A stretch of DNA of 64,000 nt from Dipteris shenzhenensis (lineage: Eukaryota > Polypodiophyta > Polypodiopsida > Gleicheniales), in the NCBI GenBank assembly GCA_047967505.1, contig CM106541.1; one strand, 5' to 3'. A program made the position numbers and the translations under genes. The first letter of the stretch is position 1. The number at the start of each line of letters is the position of its first letter. Shown piece by piece: positions 56,081-64,000 of the stretch. The notes beneath the pieces were generated by a model, which made no database searches, was not told the origin of the DNA, and saw nothing but the letters and a program-made list of their open reading frames with translations.

Positions 56081-56837
56081 TGTTAAAAATTGAAAGGGTA
56101 TCCCGCAGCGGAAGATTGATAGATTAGCCCAAGAATTACATGCGGAAGTGTATCACTATGGAATCAAAGTTCATCAAGTGTGCGTATTTCACAACCATTG
56201 ATGTGTGCAGACTAGTGGCACCTCTAGATCTCTGAGCCCGCGTGCTCCACTGAGCTTATGTAGACTCTCCATCCAAAGGATTCATTCACCTTAGTGTCTA
56301 GAACCTCAGCCTAGTGGGTGTGAAGAACTAGACTTCTCGAGAATGCAAATGTGTGCAATGCATGCAAAATTTGAATGCCAATCGACCCTCCAATGGGGAA
56401 GAGCGCCCTCGTGAGGGTACTTGTTTCTATATCGACCTACATGCAAGGTGGGAGAGAGGACGGATGAATGCAATGTGTTACAGAGAATGCTATGTGAGAT
56501 TCACAATGAAGGGTAGTACCCTTTCATTAATGTCCCTTGAGATCACTCAAGTTCCATCTTCCCATGTATACCTACCCTTATCCTATAACCCATGCCCTCA
56601 CCATTCAATGCACTCTAATGCACCCTTCCCTTTCCTATTGTCCCTAGGATCTAGACACATGTGTGCACATCTTTATTACTAATTATTGGCCAATGTTACA
56701 TAGTTTGGCGGTACTATTTACACCGCGCGATCGATCATAAATACAGCTATATAACCGCACCATTAAATTGGCGCCTAACAATAATAAGGTTCTAGTGACT
56801 ATTAATTAACTAAATAATCATTTCTCCTGTCATGACA
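56081..56837 (-). mobile_element. 3' LTR of a Ty3-gypsy element
   Basis: Plus-sense ends are TGTTAAAAAT (56081) and CTGTCATGACA (56837); the next bases, CTCCCTCCTG, are the complement of a polypurine tract, and gypsy pol follows on the same strand. The length is 757 bp. The first 60 bases resemble the start of the element C LTR at 29761 (GGAAGACTGATAGAATAGCCC), an unexpected similarity between a copia and a gypsy LTR. Confidence 0.7.
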
Positions 56838-56949
56838 CTCCCTCCTGCTTGAATGACCAGAAGTCCTCTTTTGGATTATTGCCTCTCTTCCTCTTAAGTG
56901 CACTTTCTCTTGTTGCTTCTGTAATTGCATTACCTCTTTATAGTTTGCG

Positions 56950-59517
56950 AGTATCTGTGGAAAATTTGTAAAGAACTATTTTTTCATCCATTGTGCGTCA
57001 CTAGCTGCCTGGTTTTTAAACTTTAGTAAATACATATATCTCTTCTTTCCACGAGTACTCTTCTCTTCATGGTACACAATCTGTTCCGAAGTAAGAACTT
57101 TAGTCCCATGTTCAGGTTCTTCTTGATGTTTGAGTATCCAAAAACACAGAAGTAGCGCCATGGTATCTCTTCAAATTGCTCGCATGAAAGATATTCTTCA
57201 TACGCCAGTGGGCTGGTAATTTCAGCTTATACGCTCTGAATCCTTCTTCTGGATATAAAGCTGCTGAAATCTGAAATGGACCATAAAACTTCGGTGCTAA
57301 CTTGACATGTTTTGTACTTCCTCTCATTGACTTTATTCTTCTTTTATTAATCTTCAGCAAAACCTAATCATTCTCCTTGTCTTTTCTTTTCTTATTGGCT
57401 GCCTTGGATTGTTGAACCTAGGGCCTTCTTAATATGTTCTTTTACTTGCTCAATAACCTGACATATCCTCAGCAAACTGGTCAGCAGCACAAATTCGCTC
57501 CCCCAAGTGTGTTATTGGAGTGGGTATACATTGCCCATACATAATTTCAAATGGGGCTTTCTTGGTGGAAGTATATACAGTGTTATTATAAGCAAACTCT
57601 AACATGGGTAAGAATTCTGACCACCTTCTAGGTTGGTCATGGACATAAGCTCAAAGTAAAGTAATTATGGTTTGATTGGCATTCTCACTTTATCCATCTC
57701 CTTGAGGATGGAAGGTTGTAGTACATTTCAGTTTGGTTCCGAGATTCTCTAATAAGGCTGTCTAAAAGTTGCTAATGAAACGGCCATCATTATTGGATAC
57801 AATAGATTGTGGTAACCCATGTAACCTAAAAATTTTTACAGGGAATAAAATGAGCCTGTTTACTCAGCCTGGGGAAACTTGACACAAAATCCATTATAAT
57901 GGGGAATAGGCAAAGGGTGCAAAAGACCAGCAGTCTTGCTTGTGTCAGATTTAATGCGCTGACTTATGTCACATTGTTGAATGAAGGTTGAAACTTCTTT
58001 GCGAAGTTTAGGCCAATGGAACTACCTCTCAATATTATCAATGGTCCCTCTAATGCCTCTATGTCCAGAATATGGACTTGCATGTAACTCACTCATGACT
58101 AGATATCGAAATGTTTTGGGTACACATATCCATCCACGATGGCATAGGCCTCTAAATCCCCGACCTTGTTACGTTGATTCTTTCCATAAATTTCAGCGAA
58201 GTCCTCATCTAAAGGATAAGCTTCAACCATCGCTCCTAATGATTTCTCCTTAATCATAGAAATGTGATTAACTTGGGGCCGTCTACTCAAAGCATCAGCT
58301 ACTAAATTCTCATTTCCTGGCTGATATTCAATGTTTGGTTGCCCAAAGGATTGAATATATTCAGCCCATTTGAGTTGTCTTCAAGAAACAATGGGTTGAG
58401 AAAACAAGTGTTTGATACTTTGATGGCTTGTCTTAATCTTGAAAGCAGAATCATATAGATAATGCTTCCATAACTTCAAAGCATGAATGATTGCCAGTAA
58501 CTCCTTCTCATACGTGATATATTTTAATTCAGCCCCTTGAAGCTTCCTACTCTCATAAGCAATGGGATGCCCTCCTTGCATGAACACTGCCTCAATCAAG
58601 GTACCACTCGCATCCGTATATACAACAAATAACTCTTTGTCCATATCCGGAAGTCTGGTGCAGTGACCAATGTTCTCTTAAGCTCCTCAAAAGCTACTTG
58701 GTGAACCTCTCCCCACTCATACAAGGAATGCTTCTTCAACAAATCTGTTAGTAGAGAAGCAAGATGTGCAAAATTCTAAATGAATCTATGATAATAACTA
58801 CACATCGCTAGGAAGGATCTCAGCTCATGTATATTTTTGGGTATTGGCCATTCAATTATGGCCTTGACCTTTTTAAGGGTCAACCCGAATTCACTCAGCA
58901 GACACTATGTGTCCCAAATACTCTATTTTTGTCTTGAAGAACTCACTCTTCTTGGTATTTAGGAACAATCGATCCTTCCTTAGGAGCTCCATCACCTTAG
59001 CAAGGTGATCCTTATGATCTTCCTCAGTCTGGCTGAAAACTAAAATGTCGTCAAAGAAGACTACGACAAATTTTTCCAAGTAGGGTCGCAAAACCCTTCT
59101 CATCAACCTACTAAAAGTGGCTGGAGCATTAGTTAGGCCAAAAGGCATGACCAAAAACTCATAATGCCCAGTGAGAGTGCGAAAAGCATTCTTATGTTCA
59201 TCTCCAGCTTTCATCGGAAATTGATGATAACCGGATTTCAAATCCAATTTGCTAAAACTTTAGCACCTTTAAGCATATCCAATAAATCATCCACTCTTGG
59301 AATCGGATACCGGTTCTTAATTGTAAGTTTATTCAAAGCACGGTAATTTGTACACGTACGATATGATCCATCCTTCTACTTAACCAATAATACAGGTGCT
59401 CAAAATGGAGAACTGCTTGGTCGAATCAGGCCTTTTTGCAATAGATCTTTAATTTGTTTTTCTACCTCCCCTGTTCATCCTATATGGGGCTCTACATGGA
59501 GGAGAAGCTCCTGGCTC
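56950..59517 (-). pseudogene. Ty3-gypsy pol: RT, RNase H, integrase, chromodomain-like tail
   Basis: Reading from 59517 downward: an RT opening (PGASPPCRAPYRMN), then a clean 118-codon frame (59247-58891) [48 protein letters not shown] with FFDD at 59058-59047; RNase H (58644-58381) with YTDASGTLIEAVFMQ and ESRKLQGAELKY; ENLVADALSRRPQ; integrase pieces (58290-57400) without a clear catalytic triad; then KLAPKFYGPFQI..FHASNLKRYHG (57300-57160), and EQIVYHEEKSTRGKKRYMYLLKFKN (57090-57000), which resembles the chromodomain of chromoviruses. Gag and protease are lost where the copia element inserted at 59523. Many stops. Confidence 0.88.
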
Positions 59518-59887
59518 TAAGTTGTTAGAATTATAGATATAATTCAGCAGTGACCAATGTAATATAATAAGCTAGTTAGGGGCACTTTTCCCTCTTTTAG
59601 AGGTTTTTCCCCCTAACTGCAGTTAGTTCACTAACTATGGTTAGTGACTACTAAGGTTTTGTCACTAGGACAAAACCTTATCCTTCTCACTTTGTGTTGT
59701 ACTTTTTGCATCCTATTCTATTGCAACTACGTCTTCAGCTTCCAAGCTTCCTACACTCTCTATCTCTCTTGCTCTCACTCATTCTCTCTCCTTCATTTGG
59801 TATCAGAGCAGGTTCTAGGCCTTTGAGCCCTCTGCTCCTTTTAGTACGAGCGCCTTGCCTCCAGCTCTAGCCCCCTCCAATCTGTCC

Positions 59888-60241
59888 GTACAGTCCGTAC
59901 GACTGTACGGCATCCTGATGCACGTTGCCGTACAGATCTTCTCATCGTCGTCCGTACAGATTTGCTCGTCGTACAGTTTCGCCTGCCGTACAGCTCCGGT
60001 ACAGCCTACGTACTGCTTCCGTACAAGTCGACGTACCACGTCCGTACGTTTCGGAAAAGGCGTACGTACATCTCCGTACAGGCGTCCGTGCATCTCCATA
60101 CAGGCGTCCGTGCATCTCCGTACAGGCGTCCGTGCATCTCCGTACACTGACCGTACAGCGCCGTACAGGGTGTCGTGTCTGTCGCAGGAGCATCGGTACA
60201 CTCCACCGTACTGCCGTACACACTGACCGTACAGTTCGTAC
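59888..60241. promoter_or_regulatory. array of 24 GTAC palindromes, mostly CCGTACAG
   Basis: GTAC cores begin at 59888, 59897, 59905, 59930, 59954, 59971, 59988, 59999, 60010, 60021, 60033, 60044, 60062, 60066, 60076, 60120, 60142, 60153, 60163, 60196, 60208, 60216, 60229 and 60238. About 1.4 would be expected in 354 random bases. TCCGTACAA at 60018-60026 fits the published SBP-box (SPL) consensus TNCGTACAA exactly; SPL7 and algal CRR1 bind GTAC copper-response elements. The array lies in the transcribed leader between PBS and gag. The long ORFs across it on both strands are side effects of the repetition. Confidence 0.85.
60081..60146 (+). repeat. three 22-bp tandem repeats within the GTAC array
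   Basis: GGCGTCCGTGCATCTCCGTA plus CA repeats at 60081 (with ATACA in place of GTACA), 60103 and 60125, preceded by a partial copy at 60062-60080. The 22-base period is close to two helical turns. Confidence 0.9.
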
Positions 60242-60760
60242 AGTCTGTCCTTGCAGATCTGCACCAGTCGCTGTCAGTCTCGGGTGTTCTTTGACAGGCT
60301 CATTCTTCAGAAAACTACAGTGTGGTGCAGTTGTTTTGGAGTAAATTTGGGGCATTTTGTAGATTGCAGACATTGCAATCATTGTGCAAGTTTGGAGCTA
60401 TATCAAGAGCAAAATTGCAGATCTAGTCTGAAATTTGGGGCTTTTGTTCAGAAATTGCAGATTTGGGGCTTTTAGCATTTTTACCCCTTTCTGGCTGCAA
60501 TTTCTAGCCACAAATTGGGGCTTTTGTGTTGGGAGAGCATTTTTTTGGAGTATTCAGTACATACTGCCTTTCTTGGAGTGTTTGGAACACTTTTGGCAGA
60601 TTTTGGAGAGTGTTTGATGCTTGGACAGATTTCTGACAGCTCAAGTACAGAAATCTAAGTTGCATATACAGCCCGTGCTTGGCTGTGTTTTTGGGAGTTG
60701 TGCATTTTATTCCCAGTAAGGGAATTCAGCTTAGTATCTGCTTCAATCTCTTTCTCAGAT

Positions 60761-61417
60761 ATGGCCCATCAAAATCAGAATGAGTTCCAGTTCGGTGGTC
60801 TTTCACAGGAAGACAAGTTGGATGGTACCAACTACTCCCTCTGGAGTTTCATGGTACGTAATATTCTGATTTCTTGCAATTTATGGGATTATGTCAATGG
60901 GGATGAAATCCGACCAGCAGATATTGCACCTGCTACCCCTCCTCAGCAAGGAGGTGGAAGAGGTCGTGCACAAGGTGCAGCTGCAGGACAAGTTGTTGGT
61001 GCAGCTACAGTCAATACTCCTGAGCAAAAGAGATGGGATTCACGGGATGCCTTAGCCTTGTCATGCATCTCTCTTTCAGTGAAAAGATCAATCATTCCGC
61101 ATATCCGGTCGTGTAAGACCTCCAGGGCAGCGTGGGATATTTTGGAAAGCATGTATGCAGCATGGAATGATGCCAGAGTATCTTTCTTAAAAAGAGAGTT
61201 GAGCAATACACATATGGAGGAGGGTGACTCCATGTCAGTCCACCTCACAAAGCTACAGGATCTCAGAGAGCAGTTGTTAAACATAGATGAAATTATTCCT
61301 GATTCAGAGATGATTACAACCACTCTGAATTCTCTTCCTGAGTCTTATCTCAGCTTTCACACTTCGCTGAATTTATCATTGAGGGGGGGGCAAATCCTCT
61401 CTCTTTTCATGAGTTGA
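60761..61417 (+). CDS. copia Gag, N-terminal part before a frame slip
   Basis: ATG 60761 is chosen because MAHQNQNEFQFGGLSQEDK leads straight into KLDGTNYSLWSFMVRNILI, the copia Gag opening; the longer frame from 60698 adds only leader sequence. Then come GGGRGRAQGAAAGQ, a glycine-rich insert, SCISLSVKRSIIPHI, AWDILESMYAAWNDARVSF, and GDSMSVHLTKLQDLREQLL. After a tract of eight G (61383-61390) the frame ends at 61417. One more G (or two fewer) would join it to the next frame, which carries the rest of Gag, so the break falls inside the protein. Confidence 0.88.
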   Translation: MAHQNQNEFQFGGLSQEDKLDGTNYSLWSFMVRNILISCNLWDYVNGDEIRPADIAPATPPQQGGGRGRAQGAAAGQVVGAATVNTPEQKRWDSRDALALSCISLSVKRSIIPHIRSCKTSRAAWDILESMYAAWNDARVSFLKRELSNTHMEEGDSMSVHLTKLQDLREQLLNIDEIIPDSEMITTTLNSLPESYLSFHTSLNLSLRGGQILSLFMS

Positions 61418-63450
61418 TAGGACTTCTGCTTCAGGAAGAGCAGACCAGGAAAAATTTGGCTTCACGTGCAGGTGAACAAGCCATGCTCTCAAAATTTAAA
61501 TCAAAAACAAAGGGACAGGCAAAGACAACAGCAAATCAGCCTTCCAGTGGGTCAGGACAGCCTTCACAAAAGGCTAAAAGTGATGCAGGTAAGCCCAAAA
61601 AGAAGGGTTTTTGTCACTACTGCAAAAAGCCAGGTCATCACATAGCAGAATGCAGGAAAAGGATTGCAAAAGAAAAGAAAAACAGCTCAGGAATGGCTGT
61701 TTCAGATTCAGCCCCTTGTGCATCTGACAGTGGGGATGCTGCAGCCAACTTTGTTGGTCAAGATTATGCCTTTTTATCTTGCATTTCTGATTCTAGGTTG
61801 GCTGTTCCAGATGCTCGGGATAGTACAGCCTCTTGCAGTGATGATACATATGCATTTTTGACTTGCAGCTTTGACTCTTCTACAGATGCATCTGCTTTCA
61901 GTGTTAATGAAACACTGAACACATGGTATTTTGACAGCGGTGCATCCAAGCACATCACTTCGAGGAAGTGTCTTTTTACTTCCTTGCATCCACCTCCTGT
62001 TGGTAAGAAAGTCACTTGTGCCAACAACTCCTCATATTCAGTACGTGGCACAGGAGAAGTTGAGCTCACTGCAATTGATGGCTCAATTTTCAGACTTTCT
62101 GATGTCTTATATGTGCCTGGCATAACCAAAAATCTCCTTTCAGTGTCCACTCTTAACAGAGGGGGATTTCAGGTCATCTTTGAGGATGACAAATGTGCTG
62201 TCCGAGATAGGGAAGCTAACTATGCCTTAATGTTATCTGATACTCTGCTGCGTGGGCTTTTTCAGCTTGATATTTTTGAGAAAAGAGCAGCTCATGCTTT
62301 GGCAATTTCTACCCCTACAGTTGCCATGCAAAATGCAGAATTATGGCATGCCAGATATGGCCACATGCATTACAACAGCTTAATGACACTTCAGAAATTT
62401 TCAATGGTTGATGCATTGCCACCTCTTGAGATACCTCCTCCACATGCCTGTGAAGGGTGCATTTTAGGTAAAATGCATAGATTTCCCTTCAAGAAGGATG
62501 GTTCAGTTAAAGCTGTTCGCAAATTGCAGCTTATACACAGTGATGTCTGTGGTCCCATGAGGACTCCGTCATTGGGTGGTCATCTCTACTTTGTCACATT
62601 TATTGATGACTACTCCAATTTTACTTGGGTTTATGGGCTGAAAAAGAAATCTGAAGTGTTCACAGTGTTTAAACACTTTTCAGCCATGGTTGAAAATGAA
62701 ACCGGGCTCAAGATACAGACATTACGCACGGATAGAGGTGGGAAATACCTATCTGCAGAATTTGATGCTTTCCTCAAACAAAAGGGTATTGTGCATCAGC
62801 TCACAGTCAGGCTGACCCCTCAGCAAAATGGCAAAGCTGAGAGGAAAAATAGAACCCTCATGGAGATGGACAGATGTATGCTGAAAAGCAAACACATGCC
62901 TCATAAATTCTGGTTAGAGGGTTTGATGTGTGCCAATTACATTTTGAACAGGGCTCCCACTAAGGCTTTAAAAACAAAAACTCCTTTTGAGGTCTGGAAT
63001 GACAGGAAGCCTTCAGTGGATCACTTCCGAGTCTTTGGATGCCTTGCCTATGCACATGTGCCAGTTGAATTTAGGCACAAATTGTCAGATAAAGCCATCA
63101 AATGCATATTTGTTGGATACAGTGCAGAAAGCAAGGGGTATCGTCTCTACAATCCTGCTACACGCAAAATCATTGTAAGTAGAGATGTGATATTTTCTGA
63201 AAATTCAGCTCACACTCAGGCTGATTTTCAAATGCCTTCATCTTCAGAAGATGTCTTTCAAGGGTTGCTACCCATTGCTTTGGGTTCCTCTGCTGATTTT
63301 TCTGATCCAAATCAGAATTTACAGCAACCTTCAAATGCTTCAGTTCCGCCACAGGATGTCATGCCTCCTCCACAGGCAGTGGAACAAGTGGTGCAGCAAG
63401 AAATTGCAGACATACATGCAGCAAAAACAGTCCCAAACTGGCTGTTATAG
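61393..63450 (+). CDS. copia Gag C terminus, protease, integrase
   Basis: The frame is open through 63450. Counting from the methionine at 61414: zinc knuckle CHYCKKPGHHIAEC at about residues 66-79; protease WYFDSGASKHITS with catalytic Asp174; GAG-pre-integrase LWHARYGHMHYNSLMTLQ near 310; integrase with Asp377 (IHSDVCGP), Asp440 (TDRGG) and Glu476 (NGKAERKNRT), a D-D-35-E core; then the GCLAYAHVP and IFVGYSAESKGYRLYNP segments of the C-terminal domain. All catalytic residues are present. TAG at 63448-63450 interrupts the polyprotein between integrase and RT; the homologous frame goes on without shift. Confidence 0.93.
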   Translation, partial: NPLSFHELIGLLLQEEQTRKNLASRAGEQAMLSKFKSKTKGQAKTTANQPSSGSGQPSQKAKSDAGKPKKKGFCHYCKKPGHHIAECRKRIAKEKKNSSGMAVSDSAPCASDSGDAAANFVGQDYAFLSCISDSRLAVPDARDSTASCSDDTYAFLTCSFDSSTDASAFSVNETLNTWYFDSGASKHITSRKCLFTSLHPPPVGKKVTCANNSSYSVRGTGEVELTAIDGSIFRLSDVLYVPGITKNLLSVSTLNRGGFQVIFEDDKCAVRDREANYALMLSDTLLRGLFQLDIFEKRAAHALAISTPTVAMQNAELWHARYGHMHYNSLMTLQKFSMVDALPPLEIPPPHACEGCILGKMHRFPFKKDGSVKAVRKLQLIHSDVCGPMRTPSLGGHLYFVTFIDDYSNFTWVYGLKKKSEVFTVFKHFSAMVENETGLKIQTLRTDRGGKYLSAEFDAFLKQKGIVHQLTVRLTPQQNGKAERKNRTLMEMDRCMLKSKHMPHKFWLEGLMCANYILNRAPTKALKTKTPFEVWNDRKPSVDHFRVFGCLAYAHVPVEFRHKLSDKAIKCIFVGYSAESKGYRLYNPATRKIIVSRDVIFSENSAHTQADFQMPSSSEDVFQGLLPIALGSSADFSDPNQNLQQPSNASVPPQDVMPPPQAVEQVVQQEIADIHAAKTVPNWLL

Positions 63451-64000
63451 ACTCTCCGCGAGAGTAAACTTGATGCTCCGTTACCTGGCAGGACTCGCAG
63501 TGCAGCAAGGCACATGGAAGGTGCTAATTCAGTGGAATCAGCATATGCAGGTACTCTCCTTGATGAGGAGGAGCCTGCCACATTTGAAGAAGCAAAAGGT
63601 AATGTGCATTGGATGAATGCCATGCACGATGAGTTGCAGTCCATTGCAAAAAATCAGACTTGGGATGTTGTGGACTTGCCACAGGGTAAACATGCTATTG
63701 GCACACGATGGGTATTTAAAGTCAAACGGAAGCCAGATGGCTCCATTGACAGATATAAAGCTAGGCTGGTTGCTAAAGGCTATGCTCAGAAAAAGGGCAT
63801 AGATTATGAGGAGACTTTTGCTCCTACATCCCGGATGACCACCATCCGATCAGTAATTGCAATGGCTGCACATTTTGAGTGGAATGTTCATCAGTTGGAC
63901 ATAAAAACAGCCTTCTTAAATGGGGACTTGCTGGAAGAGGTGTATGTCAAACCACCTCCGGGTTTTGAAATTACAGCAAATGCACTTCAAGTCTGCAAGC
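63451..64000 (+). CDS. copia reverse transcriptase, N-terminal half, continues past the window
   Basis: In the same frame as the preceding ORF after its TAG: TLRESKLDAPLPGRTRSAA, FEEAKGNVHWMNAMHDELQ, KNQTWDVVDLPQGKHAIGT, RWVFKVKRKPDGSIDRYKA, LVAKGYAQKKGIDYEETFAP, and QLDIKTAFLNGDLLEEVYV with the first catalytic aspartate at 63898-63900. The YVDD motif and RNase H would lie beyond 64000. Confidence 0.93.

Larger units (their letters stand above)
59523..64000 (+). mobile_element. Ty1-copia retrotransposon, nearly intact, cut by the window end
   Basis: The 5' LTR is 59523-59795 (273 bp, TGTTAGAATT..CTTCA); two bases later the PBS TGGTATCAGAGC occupies 59798-59809. A long leader (59810-60760) with a GTAC-rich array precedes gag-pol, which continues past 64000. 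The element interrupts the gypsy pol; the bases before it are TAAGT (59518-59522), the candidate target duplication whose partner would lie beyond the window. Only two lesions are visible in 3.2 kb of coding sequence: a frame slip in a G tract and one stop codon. Confidence 0.93.

Noticed and set aside
59815-60382. Several overlapping 120-149-codon ORFs on both strands
   Set aside because: They arise from the GTAC/CCGTACAG repetition, which lacks stop codons in most frames; compositions are repetitive and no domain is present.

Overview
The window looks like nuclear DNA of a land plant with a large, repeat-rich genome. It holds Ty1-copia elements whose primer-binding sites match plant initiator tRNA-Met, Ty3-gypsy elements, plant-type LINEs, a hAT transposase fragment, and one spliced plant-type transporter gene of the BT1/folate-biopterin family. 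The species cannot be told from the sequence. No tRNA, rRNA, bacterial or organellar gene blocks were seen. Apart from the transporter and one doubtful presequence-like ORF, everything recognisable derives from transposable elements, mostly broken and nested.

Layout. 1-6470: a copia element (LTR, PBS, gag, protease, inverted integrase, RT start) with a LINE in its leader. 6471-11428: A-family LTR elements, a stray plus-strand LTR and then a minus-strand gag-only element. 11429-21903: a LINE with a duplicated reverse-transcriptase block, split by a complete non-autonomous copia element (17441-21545, target duplication CCGCC). 22210-30910: a minus-strand relative of that element, with a second A-family element (22993-27718) nested inside, itself carrying an ORF1-only LINE. 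31152-33350: a degenerate copia element.

35057-36839: the last four exons of the transporter; its 5' exons are not visible. 37195-46600: AT-rich DNA with a decayed gypsy gag full of local tandem duplications and a roughly 72-bp array of hairpin-containing repeats. 46655-49759: copia gag, hAT transposase and copia RT in a row, cut by a minus-strand copia element (49760-51240) and LINE pieces. 53209-54815: an 850-bp tandem duplication. 55144-55917: two perfect hairpins before an ORF with a mitochondrial-type N terminus. 56081-59522: the 3' half of a minus-strand gypsy element. 59523-64000: the youngest-looking element, a plus-strand copia that runs off the window.

The most unusual signals are an array of 24 GTAC palindromes (mostly CCGTACAG) in the leader of that last copia element, which matches the plant SBP-box core; LINE-like 3' ends that terminate in TTTC/GA microsatellites and sit repeatedly inside the GA tracts of A-family LTRs; and the hairpin repeat array at 44.8-45.3 kb. 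All reading was by eye; identities and boundaries are approximate unless exact ends are given.
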